Program-made: the position numbers and the translations under genes
Notes under the pieces: model-generated
Database searches by the model: none
Told to the model about the DNA's origin: nothing
The model's input: only the letters and a program-made list of their open reading frames with translations
Source: Micractinium sp. NFX-FRZ
Taxonomy: Eukaryota; Chlorophyta; Trebouxiophyceae; Chlorellales; Chlorellaceae
DNA length: 34,245 nt
Direction of reading: 5' to 3'
NCBI GenBank assembly: GCA_029339195.1
Contig: JAPTJF010000575.1
Span: forward strand, 1 to 34,245
Shown: one piece after another, positions 10,320 to 20,102 of the stretch
Layout of the letters: each line of letters begins with the position of its first letter
Numbering within the stretch: the first letter of the stretch is position 1

Positions 10320-11420
10320 GCCTGGCGTGCACGAGCGCCGGGCGTGGAAGCGGAGCCGCTTACATGGGAGGCGCTGTTTACACAACGAGACCTGCTGAAA
10401 GGCTCATACAGTGTTACCAGTGCAGTGAAGGGCAGGAGCACAGATGGTTGATCTTCCACGTCAACACGTGGAAGGAAGTGAAGTGCAGCGCATGGCAGGC
10501 GGTGTAGCAATGCAGTGAGTGGGGTGAAGTGCACAGTCTCAAGCGTGAGGCAACTTTTTGTGGACAGCAGGCGGCTCCCTCCCAGAAGACGCCTTGCGGG
10601 GGGGCTTCCCCACAGCCGGACTTCAGAGCCGCCGTCAGATCGGCACATGTTTTGCGCCACACAGATATGGGTTGATCACACTGCCCGTGTTCACCTGGCG
10701 GTCAGGCAGGCGTGGCGCTCCCGGCTACCAGGGTAGCTGCGGCTGCTCGGCGGGGTTTAGGTGGAAGAGGGCGGTGGGGTTGTCGCACGCCATCCTGCAG
10801 GGGAGGGCGGTACGGCAGGGTTGTACTGCAGGGAAGGGCAGACATAGCTGCCCTTCTTGGCAGCCGCCCTTCCCGGCAGGGCGACATGGCAGGGCTGCAT
10901 GGGCCAACTGTCCGGGAGGGCTGGCGGAGGCGAGGCAGGGCTGCCGGCTCGAGGCAGGCTCATGCAGTGCAGGACCCCTCCCGCCCTGCTGGCTTGCAGC
11001 TCAGGCCGGCGTACTGCCCGGCCGGGCCGAGCCCAGAGGGCCAGCAGCACCTCCGCCTGCGGCTGCTGAGGTGGCACTCACCCGTACAGGTAGCACCTGG
11101 CGGGTGTGGAAGGGTGGGCAGCAGAGGGGGCGGAGGGAGGAGCGGGTGGGCGGGGAGGTGAGGGGAGGTGAGAGGGGAAAAGTTTGGGGAGAGGATGGCG
11201 TGACAAGCAGGCACGCAGGCAGCGGCTGCATCCCTGCCACTGTGTGTCAATAGCAGGCAGCCGCTTCATGCCAGTGCCCCAGCAGCGGCAGCGGCTGCAT
11301 CCCTGCCACCGTGCGTCAATAGCAAGCAGCCGCTTCATGCCAGTGCCCGAGCAGCGGCAGCAGCATGAGCACTGGCTGCCAATTGCCCCCTCTGTTGGGT
11401 GCAGCACCCAGGGCCCAGGC
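10320..11420. other. intergenic: convergent 3' regions of transporter 1 and the DUF3431 gene
   Basis: This is 1.1 kb between two genes whose 3' ends face each other. I saw no exon with supporting motifs. It includes a pyrimidine-rich tract (minus-strand sense) at 11100-11185 and the 69-bp tandem repeat listed next. Two minus-strand TGTAA motifs near 10359 and 10378 are about 1 kb from the DUF3431 stop, so their assignment to that gene is doubtful. Confidence 0.45.
11217..11356. repeat. 69-bp tandem direct repeat, two copies
   Basis: Two adjacent copies of a 69-bp unit begin near GCGGCTGCATCCCTGCCAC at 11222 and again at 11291. They differ at only a few positions (for example ACTGTGTG versus ACCGTGCG, and AGCAGG versus AGCAAG). 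Each unit holds GGCAGCCGCTTCATGCC and AGCGGCTGC, which can pair in part. It lies past the stop codon of the DUF3431 gene, probably in its 3' UTR or downstream spacer. Confidence 0.85.
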
Positions 11421-14400
11421 TCACATGCAGGTGTGGGGGAGGTAGGCCCAGTGGTAGGTGCCTTTGTGGTCTGCGTGCAGGAGCGAGGGAAGGGGTGCAG
11501 GAAGCAGGTTGGCGGTGGCTCGGGGCATGGGGCCTTTCATATGTGTGCAAAGACCGCTTGTGGTGGGGGCGTCGGTGCCCCGCATTCCCTGCACGGCCCA
11601 CGGCTGGGCAGGCGGGGAGGAAGCTGGGCCGCATGCAGATTGGGAGTGCAGAGTGGGGGCCATCTGCTGGGCTGGGCACACTTGTCAGCCGGCACATGTG
11701 TCGTCGGGAAGTGGCCTTCACCCCTTCACCCATCAATTCCACGCTGAAGGGTACAGCTGTGAAAAGCGAACCCCTCACCCCTCTCTCCCCACGGGAAGTC
11801 CGCCACTCACACTTGCCAAGAATGAACTGCCACGTGTTCTCCACGCTGAAGCCACAACTGTGAACTGAAAAGCGACTCTCGGCCCCTCACCCCTCCCTCC
11901 TCCCGGGGAAGGCCTGGGGAGGCCTCATCATGGGGACTCACACTTGCCAAAGATGAACTGCCACGTGTACTCCAGCGCATACCCCGGCGTCTCCAGCTGC
12001 GACTCGTCCAGCCAGGTGATGATGCCCTCGTAAAACTCGCGCGGGTGCTGCTGGATGGCGCGCCGAGACACCAGGAACTGGGCGCAGCAGGGGGCGATGA
12101 TCTGCAAGGGCAGGGCAGGACCAAGCAACGGTTCGTGGGTTGGTTCCCTCTGAATCTGGGGTGGTGGTGGTGGCGGTGGGTGCCGTTTGTGTGGTGTGGG
12201 TAGTGTGTGTGGGTGTGTGGGGGTTGGGGGTTGGGGGTTGGGGGGCAAGACGATTTATTCGATTGGGGGCCCATCTCGCCGGCTGCAGGAGCCCAGCATG
12301 CACAGCAGCACGTCCCGCGGGCAGACCCCCTGAGCCTTTCTCACCCCCCAGAGCGTAACATGCAAGCAGGTGAGCACAAGTAGGGCTGCGAGGGCGCCTC
12401 CAACGCCCCCAGTGTGCCTCACCAGCGGAGGAGGGTGCAGACCCAGCCACTTGTGGAAGTACTCGCGCCATGCGATGCGCACGCTGTGCCCAAACGAGGG
12501 GCTCTCCTCGTGCGTGGCAAAGATGCCCATCCCCAGCCCTGGCTCCTTGCACTACGGGAGGGGCCAGGAGGCACAGGGAAGGCACACAAAGAGGTGGGCG
12601 GCACGGGCGTGGGTGGACCCCTCCGGGCCTAACCAGGCGTGCGCAAGCGGCGCAGAGGGCGCTGGCACTGCGCCGAGGGCAGCACACAACACCACACCTT
12701 CAGCCAGTCGTGTGTACCGCTTGCCTGCCAGCCACCCTGCGGGTGCCAGCTGCGCCGCGCCCTTGTGCCACCCGCAGAGCCCCCCATGCAGTCAACGTTC
12801 CTTGACCCAGGACGCACGCCCATCCCACGCTATCCCATCCCCTGAGGGCCCCCCATGCAGTCAACCTTTCTTGACCCGGAACACCCACACGCCCCACCCC
12901 CACCCCCAGGGGGGGACTGGCCCCCCATGCAGCCGACGTGTCTGGACGCACGACACACAATTGTGCTTTGACCCACCCCCACCCCACCCCACCCGCCCCG
13001 CCCCGCCCCGCCCCTCTAGCCCACCCACCGTCAGGTCCACATAGTGCTCAGTGGTGGGCCAGCGCAGGTGCTGCAGCCGCCACTCGCTGTTGGTGTGCAC
13101 CGTGCCCAGGTAGTTGTGCCACGAATCCCTGCAGGCATCAAATGTGCTAACTTTAAGCAAGCGAGCGAGGGATGCAATGATGTTTCCGGGTTGCAAGCCA
13201 ACACACTGGATTGGAGCGCTGCGCGCACGGCAATGCCAACAACCACCTGTGCGCGAGCATGAAAGCCACAGCTGCGCTCCCAGCACGGCCAGCACCCACC
13301 TGTGCGCGAGCATGAAAGCCATGGCGTCTGGCACTTGGTCCCAGTGCTCCCAGCACTGCCAGCACCGCCAGCACCCACATGTGCGCGTGCATGAGCGCAA
13401 TTGCGTCCGGCAGGTCCTCCCAGTGCTTCCATCACCGCCAGCCACCCACCTGTGCGCGTGCATCAAGCACTGTCAGCACCCACCTGTGTGCGTGCATGAA
13501 GGCCATTGCGTCCGGCAGGTCCTCCCAGTGCTCCAGGACGGCGGCTATGTAGGAGCGCGCCTCGTCGCCCGGCCCCGACTTGACCTGAGGCGGCAGCGGG
13601 GGTGGTGAGCGTGGGTGGGGGGCGGGGCTAACCATTTGATGGATCCCCACCCGCCCCCTCACCGCTGCCCCCTCACCTTGCACAGCAGGCCCCTCACCTC
13701 CTTCCAGATTGCCAACAGCTGGGCTGTCGGAGCTTGTGTGTGTGTGTGCGTCAAGATGACCTGCCCCAGCACACACTCTCTTCCAGGGCCCCTGTCCCAG
13801 CACACACATTCTCTCCCAGAGCCCCTGCCCCCTCACCCTCTCCTCCAGCGCCCCTGCCCCCTCAACGCCCCCCCCCCTCCCCGCAATGCCCCCCGCCTCC
13901 TCACCTCTTTCGTGATGTTGACACTCGTGTCATTCGAGTTGGTGTAGACTTTAATGTTGACCCAGCGGCTGGCATTGGATTTGGTGGCCCACCTCGTGTC
14001 CTCCCCGTGCGCCGCAAGCACCAGCATGCGGGTGCGCGCAAACTCGGTGTTGGCTGTGGGGGGCAGGTGGCGGGAGGAGCAGGGGGCAGGGGGAGGGGAG
14101 GGGAGGCGGTGAGGGGAGGGGAGGCGCTGAGGGGAGAGAGGGGGAGGAGCGGGGGGAGGGGGAGGAGCGGGAGAGGGGGAGCAGAGCGGGGGGAGAAGGG
14201 GGCGAGAGAGAGGGAGGGCAGGTGGGGCGGGGGAGAGTGCAACAGCGGCAGCGGGGGAGGGTGCGGGGGAGGGAGTAGGGCACGTGCTGTGGGTCAGGAG
14301 GAGCGTGCCCTGGGCTGGGCCAGGCAACAGGCAGCTGAGGTGGCGCAGGCAGGGTGCTCCAGCGGTCTCACTCACCGCACAGCCCCCCACCCGCCGTACA

Positions 14401-15168
14401 CTGCAGCCCGCTTCCCGCCTGCGCGGCGCCTGCAAGCGGAGGGGCCCTCGGCAACGGGGGAAGGTCAGGGCGGCATCGGCGCCTTGCACGCAACGTGCCG
14501 CTGCAATTGCTCACCACTGGCCAAAGCAAGCAAAATGAGCAAATGCAGGCAGTAAGCAGATCAACCCAATGCCCTGTCTCACCTGCTACTGTGCCCTCCT
14601 CCTGCTGCCCCTGCTGCTGCTCTCCCTGCTGTTTAGGCGGCGGCTGCCCCTGCTGCTGCTGCTGCTGAAGTTGGCAGGCCGCCAGCACCTCCCGTTGGCA
14701 GTCGCATGGCGGGCACGCCGCCTGCTGCTGCTGCTGCTGCTGCTGCTGCACCTCGCTGCCTGGTAGCTCTGCATGCATGGGGGAAGAGGTGCCACACAGA
14801 CCTCTTGAAGAGTGCTGCTGCTGCTGCCGCCAAGCTAGCGTCCCCGCTGCAGCCCAGCCGCGTGCACGGCAGTGCTCGCATGGCAACAGTGCACAGCATG
14901 CCGCAATGCTAGCGCGCTCACCAGGTGGGGGCAGCGTTCCGGGAGGAGGGCTTCGCAGCACCGTGGTCCACAGCAGCACACCTACGGCGACCGCCAGCCC
15001 GGCAGTTCGGGCAAAGCGCCAGGGCAGGCCGCTGCCGCGGTGGGGGTGTGGGTCGGGGCGGGCGGGCCCCACAGGGTGGGACATCACGCTCCTTTGGAGG
15101 CTTGGCACCCTCAGGCCTCCACCAGATGAGTCCGCCTCGGTTACAGGCTTGGTTTCCGTGCGCCTCAT
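11421..15168 (-). CDS. DUF3431-domain protein, predicted type II membrane protein
   Basis: DUF3431 (PF11913) is a family of unknown function found in fungi and algae. Exons are 14922-15168, 14583-14768, 13905-14053, 13484-13584, 13029-13128, 12423-12551, 11942-12101 and 11421-11470, giving 373 residues with every junction in frame. Residues 55-71 (TAGLAVAVGVLLWTTVL) follow a basic stretch and make a signal anchor. Residues 83-145 are a Gln-rich stem with a CPPCDCQ motif. The domain then shows LVLAAHGEDTRW, GDEARSYIAAVLEHW, EDLPDAMAFMHAHR, SWHNYL, YVDLT, IIAPCCAQFLVSR and LEYTWQFIFGK, all in the family's usual order. The last exon adds YHKGTYHWAYLPHTCM. An anchor plus Q-rich stem plus lumenal domain resembles Golgi glycosyltransferases; that is inference. 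Introns 4 and 7 carry tandem copies of their own donor sites. An in-frame ATG at 15279 is an alternative start. Confidence 0.85.
11739..11967 (-). repeat. tandem duplication of exon 7 end plus splice donor (DUF3431 intron 7)
   Basis: The exon 7 end reads ACGTGGCAGTTCATCTTTGG then CAAGT|GTGAGT. About 131 bp further on, at 11811-11836, a near copy reads ACGTGGCAGTTCATTCTTGG and CAAGT|GTGAGT, followed by the same downstream blocks (GAGGGGTGAGGGG, TCGCTTTTCA, TTCAGCGTGGA). A third, truncated unit at 11739-11780 keeps only the later blocks. The copied donor is intact, and a CTTCAG acceptor precedes the copied segment. Confidence 0.85.
12776..12945 (-). repeat. about 70-bp minisatellite in DUF3431 intron 5
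   Basis: Three imperfect units are marked by GCCCCCCATGCAGTCAAC and close variants near 12778, 12848 and 12920, spaced about 70 and 72 bp. The second half of each unit (TTGACCC and flanks) has diverged more. The array is wholly intronic and does not include an exon border. Confidence 0.75.
13239..13540 (-). repeat. tandem array of exon 4 end plus splice donor (DUF3431 intron 4)
   Basis: The real donor context, ATGCACGCACACAG|GTGGGTG at 13484, recurs in intron 4 with plus-strand cores near 13443, 13372, 13293 and 13241: five in all. The copy near 13372 carries 45-60 bp of upstream exon, still readable as HW-(ED)LPDA-(I)A-MHAH, and the copy at 13293 as HWDQVPDAMAFMLAHR. Spacings are 34, 71, 79 and 52 bp. 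Four donors keep G|GTGGGTG or G|GTGGTTG; one reads CACAT|GTGGGTG. Confidence 0.85.
14060..14280. repeat. polypurine tract in DUF3431 intron 2
   Basis: About 220 bp of GGGGA/GGGGAG-rich sequence on the plus strand, hence a long pyrimidine tract in the transcript, stand directly upstream of the exon 3 acceptor. It may simply serve as an extended polypyrimidine tract. Such mirror-like tracts can also form triplex DNA. Confidence 0.7.
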
Positions 15169-16756
15169 GCAGTAGATGGCGTTGGCTGAGCAGGGGTGGC
15201 GGGCACCTTCCTGGCAGGCGCCGCTGCGCGCCGCTGTGCTGGGGCGGCAGCTGCCAGGCGGGCTCGTGCGCTGCTGCACGCGCCCCCGTCTCCCGCACGG
15301 CTCCTAGAGTGCGAGTGGATTCCCGGGAGGCAGCAGCGTGCGTTCTCAGGCGCCCTGTCGCGAACTGTTGCTGTCAAGCTTGCCGGGGCTGTCCGGGTTA
15401 CAGAAAACAGAGCAGCCTGGCTCCTGCCTCCCAAGGCAGCGTGTTTGTGATGGATGACCTCTCAAGTCACCACCTGTCAAGGTGCAGGACCATCCAGCCT
15501 GGCCGCCTAAAGCACGGCATCCTGGTTGCGGGGAGGCCTCCCCAGATCACAAACTGGGACGCTGAGATCAGTAATGTGGGGAAGGCCCTGCGCTGCCCGG
15601 TCCGCCATCAGCAGGCTGGCCTCGGCGGGACGGCGGCGGGCAACCCTGTTGCCGGCCTCCGCCCCTGCTCCGAGCAGGGAGTCCCTTGTCTGGTTCCAGC
15701 AGCTGGCCTTGGTTCTCTGGGCAGCTCTATTCTGATGGGTGGGTGAGATTTTTTAACAATGAGTGGCTAGTGATGGCTGCACAAACAGAGTGGGCAGAGG
15801 CAACTGGAGCCCCACCAGTGTGCCGCGGCAACCCGGCTCATTGGCGGGGCAGCGCCATGTGTTGGGTGATTTTGGAAGCGCTTTTGGGGGGATAACACCG
15901 TGTGACCCTATGAGGCATAACATGCAGCTCACCAAACTTTGACTTCCCCCTTCGCCCTTGAATTGGCTGTAGCACACGGTGGCGCAGCGGGCAGCGTCAG
16001 CGGCGGGGGTTGCTGTGGTGCCGCTGGACGGCGCACAAATAGGTCGCATGCAAGAGTGGCTCAATGGTCGGCATTACATGTATGGCATGTATGGCATTGT
16101 GAGGGAACACGAAAAGCTGTGGGAGCTACAGGTCTGTTTTGCGGCTGCCCACTCCCGCAGCATGCCACAGCGGAGCCGGGGCCCAGGCATGGCACGCTGC
16201 TGCACGAAGGTGTGCAGCCAGGCGCATGCTCAGAGGCATTGGCCTGCCTTGAGCAGGCTTGGCCTGGGTACTGCTCACTTTGATGTTTTGGCCACTCTTT
16301 ACCTCAGCTTGCGACGGTTCGCATCCACACCGCCAAGCCAGAAGGTTGCCCTGCATGATGTGGACGGTGTTGCAGTGGGACGCCGTTAAAGGCCAGCGAG
16401 GAGGGGGCCGGGGCACGCCGACCAGCAGAGGGTTTGACCATACTTTCCTTCTTTCTACTCATGCCAATGAGAGGGCCACTTCAAAGCAGAGGCAGGGCCT
16501 TGAGCATTCGGAGGGCCGCACAGGCAGGCAGTGCGCACGCTGTGCTGGGCAGGGGAAACGCAGGACTGCCATGGCAGGAGGGGGGCAACCTCCAGGAAAA
16601 GCAAGGCAGGAACTCGCCTCCCCACCCCGCCCCGGGCCCTGACCAGCAAGTGGGCCCCGCCCCGCCCCCGCCACTGCGCCTTGCGTGCACATGCTCTGGC
16701 AAGCTCAGCGCATCTCCCCTCCCGCCCGCCCCCCTCCCACCGGCACCCGCCCGGGC
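15169..16756. other. unresolved spacer: DUF3431 promoter, Cys-rich gene 3' region, weak plus-strand gene candidate
   Basis: No gene in these 1.6 kb can be named. It must hold the promoter of the gene to the left and the 3' UTR of the gene to the right. Minus-strand TGTAA motifs lie near 15399 and 16074, the latter about 680 nt past the Cys-rich gene stop. Plus-strand open stretches at 15452-15746, 15686-15895 and 15979-16389 contain protein-like segments that I could not join into one model. Confidence 0.35.
15979..16389 (+). CDS. possible plus-strand exon(s), unknown protein
   Basis: The reading frame contains GVAVVPLDGAQIGRMQEW followed by NGRHYMYGMYGIVREHEKLW, which has the balanced amphipathic composition of real protein, unlike most random frames in this GC-rich DNA. 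The stretch is preceded by an acceptor-like TTGGCTGTAG at about 15974 and followed by CAG|GTCTGT. A second acceptor-like CTTTACCTCAG precedes a segment readable as LATVRIHTAKPEGCPA and a stop. The alternative unspliced reading ends at 16389. I do not recognise the family. It could be a small gene, a remnant of a mobile element or chance. Confidence 0.25.
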   Translation: MAQRAASAAGVAVVPLDGAQIGRMQEWLNGRHYMYGMYGIVREHEKLWELQVCFAAAHSRSMPQRSRGPGMARCCTKVCSQAHAQRHWPALSRLGLGTAHFDVLATLYLSLRRFASTPPSQKVALHDVDGVAVGRR

Positions 16757-19700
16757 TCACCCACTGCACTTGGAGAACCCGGCCTGGGGTGCGCTGCAGG
16801 TGCCGCCCACGCAGACGCATGACCCCTCCTGGAGAGGCTTGTCGGCAAGGAAGTCGTTGACACGGCAGGAGCCGCTGTCCGGGCTGCACATGTAGATGGC
16901 GGTGCAGGAGCTGTAGCCGGTCGTCGAGTCGGTGCTGCACACCCTGTAGGCGGTGTTGCCAATGACCCAGTAGTTGTTGTAGCTGAAGACCGGTTTCTTG
17001 CAGGCGGGGTTTTCCTGGACGCCATTTGCCGGGTCGCAGGGCAGGGCTGACTTGGTGGCAGTGCAGCGGTCAAAGGGCTTGCCGTTGAGCCAGTTGGTCA
17101 TGCACGCCTGCAGGACGGCAGAAGGGCAAAAGGGGCGGGGTTGCAACTGAGGCAGTGAGCACTGGGTGCAGTTTAAGGAAGTGCTGGGTGCACGTGCGCA
17201 GGTCACATCATGTGATGGGGGCTGGGGAGTGTGAGGGGCCGGCATGCAGCCTGCCGCCGGCTGCCCGCAACCGCACTGATGCGGCGGGGCATGGGTTGCG
17301 GGTGCATGCATGCAGATGAGGCGCCACGTCACGTGAGCCCAGCAGTTGCTGCATGCCGCACGCCCGCACTTTCCAACAGCTGACCAAGTAATTGCCATGC
17401 CGCCCTGCCTACCTGGTCGCTTGGGCATGTGCAAGATGCGTCGCAGCGCTTTTCGGGCTCGGGGCAGGGCCCCACGGGCTGGCACTTTTTCGTGCCGCTA
17501 TCGCAAGCCTGCATTGGTGCCGAAGCGGCAGTAGGGGGCAGTGCGCTGTAGCGCACGATCAAGTCTGAACAGGCAGAACGGCAGCCGCTCAGCAGATGAC
17601 TTCAGAAGCAAGTGAGGGGCTGGCTTGCACCAGCCAGTGCAGCTCTGCCTGCCAGTTGCAGTTGTAAGGCCTGCCTGCCTGCCTGCTCGCCTGCCTGCCT
17701 GCATGGCCGCCCGCCTGCCTGCCTGATCGCCCGTTTGCCTGCCTGACTGCCCGCCTGCCCGCCCGCCCACAGGCAAGCCTGGATGTCAATGACCCACCTG
17801 CCCACTCGGGCACACGCATTCGCTGCAGGGGATGGTGCCATCGCAGGACTTGGGCTTGCAGAGGCGAGTGGCTGCAGCGCAAGCCTGCACAGATGGCGGG
17901 AAGGCGGGGCCAATCCGCGTACGCAGCTGCTCAAACGCGTGGGCAGCTGTTCAAACCACACGCAGGCCAGCTGCGAGCAGGTAGATCCACGGACCAGGCT
18001 GGGGGGCATGCTGCGCATGGGGCTGCCTGCCGCTGCCCGCCAGCACACCACCTACCTGGCTGCTGGGGCACACGCATGCGCTGCAGGCAAGCTTGCCATC
18101 ACATGGCTTAAGCACAACCTTGCAAAGCTTCGTGACTGGGTCGCAAGTCTGCAGGCAGGTTGGACAGCAGGCGGGGCCATTCGGCGTGCCTGGTATTGCT
18201 GCCAGGCGGCACAACACACGCAAGGCAGCTGCGCGCAGGCCACACCCGTAGGGCCGGGCTACTGGCAGCCATACGAGGTACTTGCAGCCTTAGTAAGCAG
18301 CCAGTCCGGGGCCTCGAGGAGGCCGCCCTCAAATGCCCAACAGGCAAAGTTCAGCACGGCATGTGCATGCTCACCTTGCCGTCCGGGCAGGCGCACACGC
18401 TGCAGGCCAGCTTGCCGTTGCAGGCGGGCTTTGGCATGGGTGCGCCCTTGGGGCAGCGCTCGAGCTGGCAGCAGGAGAGGGAGGCGTCTGTGAAGGCGAT
18501 GCGTGGGCTGCCCCAGGCCTGGTAGATGGCGGCAGCGGGGTAGAGGCGCCGCTTGCCGCCCTCCATCTTGAAAATGCTGTTGTCCTCTGCACACTTTACA
18601 ACCTGCTCATCCTTCAGGGTGCAGCCGCCTGCACGACACAAGGAGGGGAGGAGGCTCAGCGGAGGAGGGCAGGAGCGCGTGTGGGACAGGGTCGCCGCCT
18701 CGGAAGAAGCGAGCACAACTGAACGCCAAAGGGACCAGGAGAGCGGGAGATAGAAGCTCTATGCCCGGGCATGTATTTGGTAGCCAGGGAGGTGGGCAGG
18801 CGGGCAGGCAGGCATGAGGCCAGCGTGCCTGCTTCTAGAAAGGCAGGCAGGCACGCAGACAGCTTGGCGACTCGCTGCCTGCCTGCATCACTGTCACCGT
18901 GTCTGCGCTGCAAAACCAGGTTCTGTCGCCAGCCTGGGGCTGCAGCAGAGTAGCCCGCCACCGGCAGCACGAGCCGCTGCCCACTTACTGGCAAAGCAGG
19001 CCTGGCGCATGCTCTTGCTGAATCCGTCCACCTGCATGATAGGAGCTCCCTTGCGCCCCCAGTTGCGCTCTGGTATGTAGCAGGTGGTGGTGCCGGGTTG
19101 CAACCAGCCCAAGGCAGTAGCAGCGCCGCCTGCAGCAGGGCGGGTCGGAAGCAGGGCAGCCGGGTCTCCATCAATGCGCAATGGTGATCAACAAGAGGGT
19201 ATGTGTTCAACCTCCAAAGCGCCCAAAGCCAAACGAAAGCACAGCAGCCGCCGGGGGGTCGTAGCGTGGCACCTGTGTGAAGCAGGCACGCAACATCCAG
19301 GGCGCACGGGACTGGCACTTCAACAGCCCCCGGCTTCACCCTTCCCCCAGCGTCCTGGCAGCCGCCTCAGGCTGGCCTGGCGAGCTCACCTGGCTGGGAG
19401 ACCAAGCAGACATTTGGGGAAGGGGCGGCGCGGGCGGGTGCGCTGCCCGCCGGGCACTCCTTGTCGGCCACCCAGCAGAGGCCGGGGGTGGTGCACCCAC
19501 AGTAGTATGCGCCAGCACGGCCCTGAAGGACTGCCATCTGAGCCTCCTCATCCATGTCCAGATAAATGTAGTAGCACGCGTTGGGGTCCGCGTTGGCAGC
19601 GCCCTTGGTGCCTGCAGCCAGGCGCGGGGCAGGGCAGGAGGGCGGCGGCAGCAGGGGCGGCGGCAGCAGGTGGAGTGAGAAGTGGAAGCATTCCCACGCG

Positions 19701-20102
19701 CACAGCGTGGCGCCAGCGTGCATGCAGCCTCTGGCCACGCATCATGGGCGACAGCATCAGGGGCGACAGCATCAGCACAGCGCAGCCCAACGCAGCAGGA
19801 GTGCGTCGTCACTGCGGGGCTGGTGGGCCCGCCCTCCCCTCCTCCTGCCCCCGGCAGGCCGCCAGCAGCAGCAGCGCCGCACCATGGTAGAATTGGTTTG
19901 ATTTTGTCTTCCTGCTGCACAGCGCCTGGCTCTTCGCGCCACCAGTGATAGACTGCATGCCCTGCTTAATGCAGGTGGCGGCGCAGTCGGGGCCGGCTTT
20001 CCCGCTTTCCACGGGGAAGAAGGCGACGGAGCCGAGGGCGCAGCGGGCGAGGCAGAGCGCCAGGGCTAGCCCAAGGCCCAACGAGGTCCGCGTGTGTCTC
20101 AT
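16757..20102 (-). CDS. secreted modular cysteine-rich protein
   Basis: I do not recognise the whole protein. Exons are 19943-20102, 19390-19611, 18989-19129, 18375-18628, 18056-18148, 17798-17884, 17413-17508 and 16757-17107; they join to 467 residues. A signal peptide (TSLGLGLALALCLARCALG) starts it. Exon 2 encodes a Cys-rich segment with YYCGC and GLCW. Exon 4 contains SIFKMEGGKRRLYPAAAIY and a following WG, reminiscent of short 'IxxGxKRxYPSxxxxxSW' units in bacterial and algal surface proteins; this likeness is from memory. The end of exon 4 and each of exons 5, 6 and 7 encode one 29-35-residue module ending CSxCxCPxxQ or K. The symmetrical phase-0 exons 5-7 begin TCDPVTK, ACAAATR and ACDSGTK. 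The last exon encodes 116 residues with about 15 cysteines. A wall or extracellular matrix role is plausible but unproven. Confidence 0.75.
17655..17772. repeat. degenerate CTGC tetranucleotide repeat in an intron of the Cys-rich gene
   Basis: GCCTGCCTGCCTGC blocks alternate with GCCC/GATC interruptions over about 115 bp between exons 6 and 7. Related (CAGG/CTGC)n blocks stand inside or beside other genes at 18790-18890, 25870-25900, 26090-26125 and 27690-27730, mostly next to acceptor sites of minus-strand genes. Confidence 0.75.

Noticed and set aside
13239..13540. CRISPR-like regularly spaced repeats
   Set aside because: Spacing is irregular, units contain exon 4 codons and a splice donor, and the genome is eukaryotic.
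14368..14460. Open stretch (GAAQAGSGLQCTAGG) considered as an extra DUF3431 exon
   Set aside because: Exon 2 joins exon 3 in frame without it, and its composition looks like translated polypurine-flank sequence.
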